Of a DNA stretch of 64,000 nucleotides, positions 1 through 11,900 are shown piece by piece. Position 1 is the stretch's first letter. The number at the start of each line of letters is the position of its first letter. Source of the DNA: Acanthamoeba castellanii str. Neff (lineage: Eukaryota; Discosea; Longamoebia; Acanthamoebidae); assembly GCF_000313135.1 (NCBI RefSeq), contig NW_004457442.1, forward strand, positions 1,084,657 to 1,148,656, given 5' to 3'. A model generated the notes under the pieces. That model was not told the origin of the DNA, ran no database searches, and worked only from the letters and a program-made list of their open reading frames with translations. The position numbers were made by a program, and so were the translations under genes.

Positions 1-3000
1 AGCCCGAGGCTCGGGTCGTAGTAGAGCGAGGCCTCGAAGGGCGGGAATCGCAGCTCGAGCACGTACTCGATCGAGTTGTCGAGCGCCGCCGCGTCGATGT
101 CGTTGGTCGAATTGAGCAGCACGATGTCGTGCTCGATCGGCGCCAGGCGACCGTCCAGCAGCGCCACGTCAAACACTTCGACCTGCGCGGCGACGGTGTT
201 GAGGGCCGATGTCGACGCCAGCGGCAGGTAGTAGGTGGTCATGTTGGCCTGCGGCGTGCTGTTGCGACGGATCACCCCGCTGCGGCCGCGCGTCGTGTTG
301 AACGCCTGGCCCGACGTAAGCAGCCCCCTTAAGTTGTAGTGCAGCACCAGCGGTGGACCCATGGCGGGCGTCGGGCTCGGTGTCGGGTGATCGTCGTCGT
401 CATCGTCGTGGAAGGTTCCGGCGGAGGGCGACGGCGAGGCCGAAGGCGACGGCGACGGCGACGCGCCGAACAGGGAGCTGCGCACCAGCGAGCCGGCGCT
501 CGACGAGGTGAGGTTGATGGACCACTTGAGCGAGCTGGCCGTGATCGAGAAGTTGAGGTTGGCGAAGGTGGCTTCGCGCGGGCGCTTGTGGAACGTGTAA
601 GCCTGCTCGAAGGTCGTCGCGTTGTCCAGCTGCGCCGTGTACACATATGTCAGCGGCGCCGCAGTGCCTTCACCACCACCGCCGCCAGTGGTGGTGTTCG
701 TGGTGGGCGGCGCGGTGTCGGTCGAGTTAACCACGCTGAGGGTGAAGCCGCCGAGTGCGTTGGCCGGCACGGTCACGTTGCCGATGGTGATGTCGGTGAA
801 GCGCGAGGTGACGGAGACCTGCACGACCGGCGACGGCGCCGCGCTGGTGGTGGGCGAGGGGCTCGGGGTGGTGACGGGCCCACCGCTGTCCGTTGGAATC
901 GGGCTCGCTTGCTGGCTCGCCTGCGGGCTCACTGATGGCGCGATGGTCGGCGCCGGCGCTGCGCAGTTGAGGGTCGTTAGCACAAACAACAGTTGATGTA
1001 ATGTGCACAATGAAGGCGTCTGTGACGTACTGGCGATGGGCGCTGAGATGTCGACGACGGGTGCGCTGTCGTTGAAGCTGCTGGTGACGTTGGCCACGAT
1101 GGGGGTGACGTCCGGCGCGCGGCTGGGCGTGGGCGACGAGGTGGGCGAGTTAGAGGGCGTCGACGAGGGCGTGGCCGAGGGCGACGGCGTCGGGCGTATG
1201 GCGTGACAGCCCTCCATACGCAGCACGGCCGTGACGTTGCCGGCGTCGAGCGCCCACGTCATCGCCGCCGCATCGTAGCGGGCCACCCGGTTGACGCGGA
1301 CCGAGACCGGGTCCAGCGGGTTGGACGCCTGGGCGTCGGTGACGACGTCGAGCACCAGCGTCGACTCATTGGTCGCTGCCCCCGCGGCGGTCAGCACCAG
1401 CCAATAGGGGGCGGAGCCCAGCAGGCGCGCGCCCTTGGGCTGGACCGAGAGGAATGTGTAGGCGGTCGACACCGGTGAGCCGCCGAGCACGGTGACGTTG
1501 GCCACATCGAACGCGGCATCAGGTACCGCGTCGCCCGGCAGACCCATGCTGTCGCTGTAGAACTCGGCCGTGGCCAGCGCACTGTCATCTTATGATTACC
1601 TTCTCGTCAGTACTGAATGCCTGCGTGTGCGTGTGCGGTGGTGCGTGTGCGGTGATGCGTGTACAGTACTTTGGTTCGACGCGAGGTTGACGGTGAACGA
1701 CTGAACACTGCTGGCCTCGGAGACGCGTATCCGCTGCGCGATGGTGTTGAATGGCAGCGCGGAGGAGGCGGCCGTGCCCAGGCTTGTGCTGCCCAGCGTG
1801 CCGCAGATCACTGGCGATGGCGAGGGCGAGGGCGATGGCGACACCGAAGCCGTAGGCGAGGGCGAACTCGACGGCGTCGGCGTGCGGGAGGGCGACGGCG
1901 ACGGTCGGATTGCGTGGCAGCCGTCGAAGCTCACCACCGCCGCCATCCCCGTGTCGACAAGACCGACGCTCACGCCGTCGTCGACTGCGAGCGAGCCCAG
2001 CACGATCGCGTCTTCGACCGGCGGCGCGTAGGGGTCGGTAACGTCGACGGCGAGGGTCTGAGAGTCGCTGGCGGCCACCACGAGCCAGTAGGTGCCCGAG
2101 CCGAGGCTCACGCCTGGCAGCCCGCTGGCGGCCTCGAACGTGTAAGCGACCGACTGCGTCTGGTTGTCGCCGTCGACGACTGGGGTGATGATCTGTGTCG
2201 AGACGTTGAAGCTCGCATCGACCACCGCGACGCCGGGTTGGCCGCCGCTGTTGACGTGCAGCGTTGCCGACGCGAGAGTCGTTTCGCCTGATGTGAGTGG
2301 TCGACCAGTCAGAACACGGAGAATTGATCGTTAATTGCGTGCAACCATTAATGAATTAATTGTTGTAGGCGCGCTCCACGGCGAGCCTGAAAAAGGGAAT
2401 AAAAGGAGTCTCTGACGTGGAACAAGGTGGCGAGGCGCGTACTCTGGGCCGAGAGGCGGATGGTGAAGGAGCGGATCTTGCTGGGGTCGACCACCTGCAG
2501 CTTTTGGGCCGCCACGACAAACTCCACGCCGGCGGCGGTGATGGCGGCCGAGTTGTTGGCGAGCGTGGCGCAGATGACGGGCGACGGCGACGGCGAGGTG
2601 GAGGGCGTCGACGAGGGCGTGGGCGTGACGGAGGGCGTGGGCGAGAGTGAGGCCGACGGCGTGGGCGTGGGCGAGAGCGAGGCCGACGGCGTGGGCGACG
2701 GGGAATGCGACGGCGACGGGCTCGGCTCCGGCCGCACGGCGTGACAGCCCTCGAGCGTCACCATGGCCGTGCGGCTGGCGCTCAGGGTCCAGCCGCCGGC
2801 GCCGCTGACGTACTTGAGCTCGCCCAGCGTTAGCGGCCACTCGGGGTCGGGCGCCTGCGCGTCGTTGGTGACACCGAGCAGCACGGGCGACGGGAGGGTC
2901 AAGACCAGCCAGTAGCTGGTGTTGGCGGCCAGGCGGACGGACGTGTCGGGAATGGTGGTGTTGAACGGGAAGAGCAGCGCGTCGACGCCGGCGCTGGTGT

Positions 3001-3600
3001 TGGTGCCGGGGCCGACGATTTCGAACGAGCTGTTGGCCAGTGGCGTACCGGGCGCCTGACCCGCGTTGAGCCACACTTCGGCGGTCGTGGCCAGCGGTTC
3101 GGTTTCATCTGTGAATGAGCGCGACAAAGCAGACACGTCGTGTCAGCGTTGCAAAAGCGCGAAAGAGCGAAAGCGAAGACGAAAGAGAAGAGCGGGTTGA
3201 AGAACACGATGAGGATCACCTCAAGTGTGAAGAGCACAAAAAGCGAAAGGTGCGTTGACCATTTGTGTCGACCGAATGCACGAGTGTGCGTGGTTGGGAC
3301 AGGGCCGGTCAAGGGAGAGATGGAGATATTGGTTTGTTTCGGGGGGGGGCATGTACTGGAGGCGGAAAGGAGGAGGGAGAAGGAGGTGAGGTCGGCCTCG
3401 TCGACCACGCGGAAGAGCTGAGCGACGAGGTCGAAGTTGTACAGCACGCTGGGCTCGCCGGTGGTGGCCGCCAGAGGGCCGTCGCAAAGCGGGAGGTCGC
3501 TCTCCGCCGCCGCTACCTTCGGACCGATGACTAAGAGGATCAGACTGCAGAGAAAGACCACCCCCACAAAGATGAGCTGCGGCGGGCGACGTCGCTCCAT
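1..3600 (-). CDS. Secreted mosaic repeat protein, 5' part only (cut by left edge)
   Basis: Complement exons 3600-3357, 3108-2443, 2287-1670, 1588-1031 and 958 to the edge, all joined by phase-1 introns. The start [20 protein letters not shown] is followed by more hydrophobic residues: a signal peptide or N-terminal anchor. Three tandem modules follow, each with a [12 protein letters not shown] strand, a YWLVLT-like strand and a GCHA(I/V)RP end. They are separated by Ser/Pro-rich linkers of alternating SP and TP. The last exon adds a different Asn-rich segment with many NxS/T sequons and an acidic HDDDDD patch. The modules resemble the choice-of-anchor R type of extracellular beta domain (remembered pattern, not searched). 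Each module is interrupted by an intron at the same place. A cell-surface or secreted adhesin-like role is inference. The C terminus is outside the window. Confidence 0.7.
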
Positions 3601-4049
3601 GCGCGCTTCAAAGGAGAGAACCGAGCAAACTGAGGAGAAAAGGGCGAACGAACGAACACAAGGAGCCCCGAAGAAGAAGCAGAACAACCTCCGCCTGGCT
3701 TGCCGCGAGGCTCTCATACCAACACGAGCTAGCGATTCTCGTTCATTTGCCCGGCCAACCCGAAGCCGCGATCGAGGTCGACAACAATCCGAGAAAGGGA
3801 AACACGACTGGTCGTTATCTTGTAAAAAGGTTCACTCGCCTCCTCTCTTCTCTTTCTTGCCTCGCGTCTTGTTCGTCCGGCAGAGGCGGCGAGGCTGCTG
3901 TGGGTCTTCTTTGCAGCCTCCTTTCGCCGTTCGTTCTTTTGCAACGGCCGCGATGGGCGCACGGCACGGTTGACGAAGAGAAAAGGAAAGAAAGAGCGAG
4001 AGAGGAAAGGCGAACGCGAGTGTATTACGCTCGTGTCTCCTTGTGTGCC
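3601..4049. other. Intergenic, 449 bp
   Basis: Lies between the start codon of the secreted repeat protein (transcribed leftwards) and the stop codon of the SAPS gene (also leftwards). It should hold the promoter and 5'UTR of the former and the 3'UTR of the latter. A pyrimidine-rich stretch on the plus strand (about 3835-3865) is the only structure seen. No coding pattern was found. Confidence 0.5.
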
Positions 4050-7000
4050 TCAGACCGAGTTCTGACCGTTAAGGCACTGATGGTCCCTGGCGTTCTCCTT
4101 CTCGTCCTGCGAACCGGTACCGTTGGCTTCTCCTTCTACAGCGACATTGTCCTCCTGGCAATGACCGTTGCTGGCTTGCTCAGCCTCACCACCCGGGCCA
4201 GTAATATTGTCGGCGGCGCTGGTCGACGCCATGCTGGCCGGAATGAAGAGCTCCACCTCGGGGAAGGATGATGACCGGTCCTTGCTGCCCCTGCGAAAGC
4301 CGTGCTTGGCTCTGCCGCCGGCGGCTCGGGCGGTGGCTCGCTTCTCCTCCCGCGCCTTCCTGATCGCCTCGGCGATGGCCGACGAAGCACGCGCCGTTGG
4401 TGCGGCGCTCGGCTTGGCGGCCGCGGCGCTGGTGATGATTGGTTTCCTGGACATCCCATTGACGGCCGTTGCATTGTCCGCTAGTCGAGCAGCCTTCATC
4501 AGGCCGCGCGAAGCGATCGCTGCCGCCACTGTTACACGTCCGTCGTTGCGGTGAGAATACTGCGCCAACAGGGCAGGAAAAAGTGCATGCAGGCGTACAG
4601 CTCGCTGGGTTCTTTTCAGGCGGTTGGTAGCACTCGTTGATGGACTCTTGCAGCTCGCAAGTAGCAGCCAGGGTACCCATGACGTAGGCGTTCCATTCGT
4701 GGTTGTCTTTTGTTTGCGAAGCGTCAGCCACCATACGCACGAGAGAGAGAGAGAGAGACTAAGGTGCAAAATTAAAGTGCACGCACTTTGCATGGCAAGC
4801 CGCACGTCCTCTTCGTTGGTCGCACAGTTAACGAGCGCCGAAGCGATTTGCGTGATGGCGCCCATGTACCCTCTCCGTCCAGCATTCTTTCGGATATCTT
4901 CCTCGTTACCCGCGTTCGCTTCCACGATCCTCTTGAGTAATCCAGCATCTTGCAGTACCTGGTGGGGGGTATAAAACGTCAACGGCAATAGTCCTGCTAG
5001 GGCGAAGCAAGTGGAGTGTACCATCAGTTTGACCTGCACGGGGCCAGTTGTACTAAAGAGAGTCACAATGGTCGATCGGATGATGTTCTGGGCGATATTG
5101 TTACACACAAAGCCGAAGAACAGATCCTAGTAGGAAAGAGGCCATGGTCAGGAGTTGGTCGAGCGACTTTGAAGCAGGCAGGGGGGACGGTACCAGGACA
5201 GCATTCCATAGTGGCAGAGAACAAAGGACGAAGAAATCGCCTTGGAAAACAACATGCGAGGCCAGCAGGGACACAAACGCGTTCAACACTTCCAGTGTTC
5301 GCATTCGCGGAAAGCCTAGGCGGGAACTCTTTCCTGCATCCTGTACCGACATCCGCATAGACGTTTACGTAGACGAGTCAGCGATTGAGCGAGTCAAGTA
5401 CCAGGGTCAAGGCTTGGCGTACAGCTGGACCGCGAAGAATGTCGGCAATGTGGTCGATGTGTGCGGCGGTATGTCGCGCAAGAGGAGACGGAACGACGTC
5501 CAACTCTCGTCGTTGATCGCCATCGGCAGAGCCCGCTGTTGTTGAATTGTTGGTTCCTCGCCTCGCCTTGAGTTTGACCGCCTCGTGCTTTAGCAGCTTG
5601 GTCATCAGGAAGATCCCCGGGATATAGTCATCGTCGCCCTAATCGCATAACACCCAGTCAGCCTGGCAATCGATTGGTAGGAGAAGGAGGGAGGACCCTT
5701 ACCGAAAGCGAGAAGGTCAGCGTGAAGAATTGCCTGAGCCAGGGTGACGCGATGACTTCCTCTACTGCTTTCAAGGGTCGGAGGTTGCCGGTAAGGTGCC
5801 GCAGCGAAATGAGCGTCAACTCGGTCAGCAGCTGGATAGAGTGCGCCCACACCTGTTTCTCACCCAAATATTCCATGTCAACACCACACTCACGTCGAAA
5901 TAACAAGCCCGTAATCCACCGCGCCCGTACCGCAGACGTAGACCGCTCGACAAGCGCTTCGAGAACCTTTACCACGAACCGTCCTGTTTCCAGCCACTGG
6001 CATGTTTCATACGCCAGGTTAGTATTTGGCTGGCGTCTCAACAAAACAAGAGAGTAAGCCGCACCTGGTGGAAGGTGTCAGCTGCCATGATCCGTGGCTC
6101 TGTGGGTTCTTCCTTGGACTTGGCCGAGTATGGGCTCAACAGCCAAACGAAGGATCGAAGGAAGCACAGCATCCCATCCTGTAAGTAGTTCCCCAGTAAG
6201 TGACACTATTTTTAAGCTCCCGACTTCGAAGAATGGGGCGGCAGAAGATGAGTGCAGACGGAGAGGAAGAAGGTACCTGGTGCAGTCGGTTGATGATGCA
6301 ATCCACAAAATGGCAGGAGTCCTGGGTGAGCAGGTAGTCGATCACCTGATGAACGAAGAGCAAAGTTGGCATACACGTCAGCAAAGAAGCGAGGCTGGAA
6401 CGGTGGGTGCGGCATACCTTGTTGGGAGATCGAGCAATAAAAGTCTCGATGATGGTGCAGATCTGTGCAGGCAAAACGCTTTCGCTCTCCTGCACAAAGC
6501 GTTACCGACACGCCGTTAGTCGAGATCAGCAAGACGCCGTGGGCATGCAGATGGGGAATGGGCAGTTTACCGGAACGAACACAAAGGAAAAAAGGAAAGA
6601 GAAGATGCGCTGGACGTTCTCTTCGTTGAAGATACCTCCTTGCTGCGCCTCGGTCACAAGAAGCTCCCCGCTGATGTGAGCAGCTCTGCAAAGCGAGTCA
6701 CTTTTAGGTACAGCGACGCGCGAGTGGAAAGGCAAAGGGGCCTGAGGTGCGAGGCATACTTGATCTTGCAGTCGATTGCTTCCCGCTCCTCTGGGCTCTC
6801 GCTAGTTCGTTTCCGCTCGAGCATCTCGCACAGCACGAACGGTTTGTTGTCGTTTTGGAGGCTGGCCAAAAGCGTCTCCATCGCCGACGGTTGGTTGAAG
6901 CTGTGTGGCATGGGTGTAAGCAAAAGCGAGGCAAGGCGACGAGGAGTTGACAGCAATGGCAGGAACAGAAGAACGCACAAGTGTATGAGGTTGAGGCTCT

Positions 7001-7473
7001 TCTTGTGTTTGGCTTCCCACAACACTTCTTCCGGATCGAGTGTAAAGATGTCCTCGACCGCCACATCCTTCATTGCTGCCTCAGCTCGGGAGAACACTGT
7101 GTCCACCTCGCTCACTACCGACAGACCAAATCACGTGAGCAGAACTGGCGGTTAATGCGAGGGATTGGCTTGAGGCAGATGTCGTACCATGGATGTGACG
7201 AATCATGAACCGCGCTGGACCTCCGCTCCTTGCCGAGGTGCTCGGGTTCGAATCCCCGTTGTTCGATTCACCATCGACTGGCATCTTATCCTCCTCTTCA
7301 GCATTATCTCGCACGGGTGTCTCATCAACGAACACCAGATCCTCCACTTCAGATGCAGCTGCCTCCCTCGGCATAGAATCGTCCGCCATTGGATCGGGCA
7401 TGACCGCTACGCGATCAGTAGTAGAATCAATGGAGAGCATATCGAAAGGTTGCGACAAAGCGTCTGCCTCCAT
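4050..7473 (-). CDS. SAPS-domain regulatory subunit of Sit4/PP6-type phosphatase
   Basis: About 813 residues. Complement exons: 7473-7188, 7114-6979, 6900-6760, 6685-6571, 6489-6418, 6345-6277, 6178-6065, 5996-5703, 5638-5423 (or 5402), 5340-5194, 5126-5034, 4958-4787, 4706-4599, 4528-4050; lengths keep one frame. Family marks in order: FTLDPEEVLWEAKHK near the N-terminal third, LGFPRMRTLEVLNAF, LPLWNAVLDLFFGFVCNN, RRGYMGAITQIA and NAYVMGTLAATCELQE. These match the SAPS helical repeat domain that binds and targets the PP6/Sit4 catalytic subunit (signalling, cell cycle). The N-terminal ~90 residues are acidic and low complexity; the last ~150 are basic/Ala-rich and disordered. The start could instead be an in-frame ATG at 7617. 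It is divergent from the F-box gene. Confidence 0.85.
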
Positions 7474-7693
7474 CTTCCCACAAAAAAAAAGGCTCTTCTC
7501 CCGAAGAATTGAGGATGCGCTGCTGCTCCCCCTCGGGTGCGAATCGTGTTGTGGCCAGCTGCTTGACAAGCCGCGTCGCGTGGCGCACAAAAAGGCGCCA
7601 AAATTTTTTGTAGACATTCGAAATTTCCAAGAGGCAAACTTGTTTTTTTGGCCTTCAGTTCACTGTTTCGCGCGGTAAGATTTGTCGAGGAGG

Positions 7694-8623
7694 ATGGATG
7701 ACTACGTGTGCGTGGAGACGACGCAGCAAACACCACCTGAAGAGGTGTGCTGGCCAGACCTGCTTCCGGACGAGGCCATGTTTGCCATCTTTTCCCACTT
7801 GCACCCACGTTACTCAAACCGCCTCCGCTTGGTGTGTTCAAACTGGCAGCGCCTTGCTGATGATAACCTCCTTTGGTACCCCCCCAAAACGTACATGCTT
7901 GCCGGGTCTTTACTCAGATATCTGATGCCCTTGTACGCTCGGATAGGAAAGAGTGGAGCCAGCAGAGATGGGACTATATACATCCCGTGCAGGAGCGAGC
8001 AGGGGCATGGAAGACGTACTATCGCGAACGCAGCTGCTGTACGTCTTGGCCGAGTATTCAATGCTTCTTGCCGGATGTCTGTGCTAATTCTGTGCGTTCC
8101 ACTGTTAGTGTACCAGCTTCTGATCTTGGTCTACAACCGCACTCACATTGTACGCGTGTCACGCTACGACACGGTAGACGATATCATGGTCATTCTGGAG
8201 GCTGAGCTAGGTATATTAGTCGATTGTGCGCAGGTCACCTACACGTGAAACCTGCTGCTGAACCTGCTCTCTTTTCATACAGGCCTAACAGGCACCCTGT
8301 ACATGGACATGATGGGCAAGAGCCTCTCGCTAGGCGTCCCCCTGGGCGACTTTGGCATCAGGTACCAGATGCTGCTGATGCTCTCTGTGTGCACACTGCC
8401 GGCCTGTCTCTTACAACTGTCTCGAGCCAGGAACGGAACGCGGCTCCATCTCAAGGCCAGACTGAACGCACCTCCCGCACCACCAACCATTCCTGTACCT
8501 GCACCCGCACCTGTGCCAGTGCCGGTGGTACTGGCGCCAGTACCAACACCACCCGCCGGCCAAGCGTTGCTCCCTCTGGGACCTCGGGGCAGGAAGGCGA
8601 AGAGGAAGCTCAGCCACACTTAA
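7694..8623 (+). CDS. F-box protein with a C-terminal ubiquitin-like domain
   Basis: 238 residues. Exons 7694-7875, 7947-8038, 8109-8210, 8283-8623. Residues about 18-60 are an F-box (WPDLLPDEAMFAIFSHLHP ... LRLVCSNW), followed by a typical post-F-box segment ending WKTYYRER. The acceptor at 7947 was chosen because it alone keeps frame and gives NLLWKEW. Residues about 90-160 read as a ubiquitin-like fold: YQLLILVYNRTHIVRVSRYD, DTVDDIMVILEAELG, then PLGDFGIRYQMLLML. The tail is Pro/Val-rich, then basic (GRKAKRK). Likely an SCF substrate adaptor (inference). FBXO7 also combines Ubl and F-box, but with the Ubl first. A shorter 3' splice form in another frame is possible but less natural. Confidence 0.7.
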
Positions 8624-8955
8624 GGTGGCGCTCATTATTAATACAACAAGGCGGCGTCAAGAGAACAAAGTTGCGAATCCCTGCTAAGGCGCAAGAGCCC
8701 TTGGTGCGCCCCGCAAGAAAGGAATTGCAATTGAAGAATTGTAGAATTGGAATCAAACAAGGAAGAATCGCATTGATCCGGTCAACAGCCCAAGATGTTC
8801 TTGGATTTCATTGCTTCACAGCTCGGCTTCCTCGAGTACAATGAAGGTACTTCCCTTGGGAAGCCCCCGCGTGGAAAAAAACCACCGAGCCTCGAATGAC
8901 AACGGCAAATTCACGATATAACCTCCATTGTGTGAATGCATTGAATTAAATTCAC
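8624..8955. other. Intergenic, 332 bp
   Basis: Between the stop of the F-box/Ubl gene and the ATG of the RalGAP beta-like gene, both rightward. A-rich runs near 8720-8765 and an AT-richer stretch just before 8956 are seen. It presumably holds a 3'UTR and a short promoter. No gene was recognised. Confidence 0.45.
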
Positions 8956-11900
8956 ATGGATGCAGAGTCAAGCGTGTTTATGCAGTTCCCTGAGGAAACC
9001 AGGAAAGTGCTGGCTGGCGAGGTATAGCCCACCTAAATGCCTTCCGTTCTTCCTCCTACACTGCTCCTCCTCTGCACCCAGCGCCGGCCCGCAACGCTCG
9101 CTGTCGAACGTGTCGTTGGGCGGTGGTGGTCGTACTCACACTTTCGGCGGGGAGCAGATCGTGCGCGTGCTGATCGGGAACTCGCCGCTGCCGGGCGCGA
9201 CCCTGAAGAGCGCCAACCACGTACGCGTCATCATGGAGATTGTAGGCCAGTCCTTCGGCCTGCCCATCAAGGTCCCCCCAACTCCACTTTGCAGCCTCAA
9301 TTGCCCCGGTGTCGCTCACGCTGTGTGTCCGCATTGTGTCATGTGTGAGTACAGGTCGAGACAATCGACATCATTGCGGGCGCCACGGAGCTCTACCGGA
9401 GGTGGCTGCTGGGTGACGACGAGCGCCTCATCCCTCCGCCCATCAAGGACGACTTCGAAGTCCACCAGTACTTCTTCAAGGTAACCAACTACCCGCCGTG
9501 TGCACACCGTGTCGAAGCTGAACCAATCATTGACACTTGAACGGCCAACAGCAAATGTTCAACCACTTCTCTCTGCTGTTCCAACCGCAAGCCGGGGAGG
9601 AGGAGCAGAAGGACGGAGGAGGCGAGAGCCTGCTCAACCACCACGTGCGACTGTGCGAGAACGTGCTCGAGATCTACGCCAACGTGGGCAGCGAGGTGCC
9701 GCTGAAGGAGGACACGTGGGAGCACTTGCTCAAGGTGGTGCTCGGCATCACCGATTCCCTGCTCGGCCAGCCCAAGGGCAGCGACCTCCTGGCCGAGCGT
9801 CTGTGTCCCTCCCTGCTCAAGGTCCTCTTCAGCCTGTGGCTGCGCTCGGGCATGATTGGAGTCATGTGGGACAACCTGCGCGACCTCATCTGGCACTGGC
9901 GCCACCGCATGCCTGCCATCAAGTACGCACCGCACCGCACCGCACCGCACACCGCACCGCACACCGCACACACACCGCACAGGTACACAGTTTGAGCCGG
10001 CCCGAGTAGTGCACTGACGCAGACTGTGTTATCAGGCAATGGAACGCAGTGGTGCTGGGTTTGACCAATCGCATCACCCGCATCATGTATGGCCCAACGG
10101 TCGGCACCAGAAACATTGTCATTTCCATGTACGTCCCCGGATGGGTCCTTCGAGTGTTGGTGCACGGGCGATGTCTGACCTCCGCCACTACTCCGCAGCG
10201 ACGGCGACACGACCGAAATCAACGACTCGGCCGACCACTACGTCGTCTACGCCTGGCAACGGATGCTGCGTACGTTCACAGCTCTCTCCTACGCGTGCGC
10301 TTTCAGGCACTCAGCGCTCACCTCGCCCCACTCGACAAACAGGTCTTTTGGGCGACCTGGAGACCATCCCCATCCCCGCCAACTACCTGGAGGCGATCAA
10401 GGGCGTCGGGCAGGTGGCCAACCAACTCCTCCAGATCGGCCAGAAGGACCTCGACCCCGAGTCGAAGCTGCTCCAGCCCGATGGCAACACGATCCTCCAC
10501 ATTGTGGGCGCCTTCATCTTCGAGGCCATCAACAACTACCGCGATGGGTACCGTCATGCTCTGCAACAACCCTACAACCCCGACATCGCACACACGGACG
10601 CGCTGACCAATGCATGGTCACCTGTCTCAGGTTCGAAAAGGGCAAGGCCGCGGCACTGGAAGCTGCGCTGAGCATTCTCAGCAGCCGCAGCAGGACCAAA
10701 TTCAACCCCCTCTACCTCGCCTACTTCTATCGGTTCGCATTTATTATTTATTGTTATTGTTATTGTTATTATTATTTGTCTTATATCTCACATCATGGGC
10801 CACCAACAGAGGCTTGGAGAAGGCGCTCTCGACGGAACACCCGCTGCTGGTGTCGACAGTGATCCTCCACTCGACGGTGAATCTGTTCCAATCGGAGTTC
10901 CCGGGCTCGCACGTGCTGATCCCGACCTACATCCACGCCATCGGCCGCATCCTGCCCGAGACCGGCCACGGCGCCATCCTCCGCAACGCCTGCATCCGCA
11001 TCCTGGGCTGCTTCACGTGCTACCCCGAGCACTTTGCGCGACTCATCTTCTCCCGCAACAACACCACCATCAAGAAGCCCCTCGTCAAGACCTACGAGGA
11101 GGTATAAGCCGCCACCGCTTGCTGTCGCCCAGCTCCACCACTCACTGACCCATTGCGTGCTGAATCGTGTGTTGTGTGTGTCGTGCGTTAGATGATCGCT
11201 CCGCTCAACGCCATCATGCTGGGCGGACTCAAGGTGGAGCTGGACCCAGGCAATCTGCAGGCCTTCCTGTGGGTGGCGTCGGTCTACGCCAATGCCAGCA
11301 TCGAATACAACACTTCCTTCTGCGATGGCCTCATCCGTTCTATTCTCCAGAAGATCGTCACCGTCGGTACAGCAACCTCCTTCCCACAAATTACTGACAT
11401 TCTTCTCTATAAATAACATATGTAAAATATATTTAATAACTTATTATCCCTTTCGTATATTGCAGGCTTCCCTGGCTGGACGGACGAGGTGATGCTGACC
11501 TGCTTCCAGATCCTGACCGACCTGTCGTGCGTCCACCAGTTCCTGGTGGAGGAGACCGAGGAGAACGGCCCCACTCGCCCCCGTGCAGGCCTCATCAGGC
11601 AGCGCCTCACCCTCGGTAACAATTCCTTGCAGTCCACCCCACACAGCCAATTGAGTGGTCCTGACCCGTGCGCTTCTCTGCGATCGTTGCTGCTGCTGCT
11701 GCTGCGTTGGTGGTGTTGGTGGTGGTCTTAGGCTCGTTCTCGAACGCGTCGAACCATTGTGGCATTCTGCTGGTGACGACCTTGTGCAAGTTCTTCGAGA
11801 TCCGCTGCGCTGTCCAGTGCGCTCCCGCTCCCCCGCTCGAGGAGCTCGTTGTCAAGGTACACACGTGACGCGACTCGCCCGTGCGCATACACACCCCCCC

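Noticed and set aside
1659..2291. 210-codon Arg/Gly-rich plus-strand frame opposite the secreted repeat gene
   Set aside because: Antisense of the SP-rich linkers; GC-rich genes produce such shadow frames. The minus strand carries repeats, signal peptide and splice logic.
3437..3973. 178-codon plus-strand frame
   Set aside because: Overlaps the first exon and promoter of the minus-strand secreted protein; no family pattern.
8224..8844. Alternative C-terminal reading frame for the F-box/Ubl gene
   Set aside because: Composition is Thr/Arg/Ser-rich and erratic; the frame ending at 8623 continues the ubiquitin-like domain directly.
9913..9982. CACCG repeat mistaken for a possible CRISPR-like array
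   Set aside because: Short tandem minisatellite in an intron, no unique spacers; this is a eukaryotic nuclear sequence.
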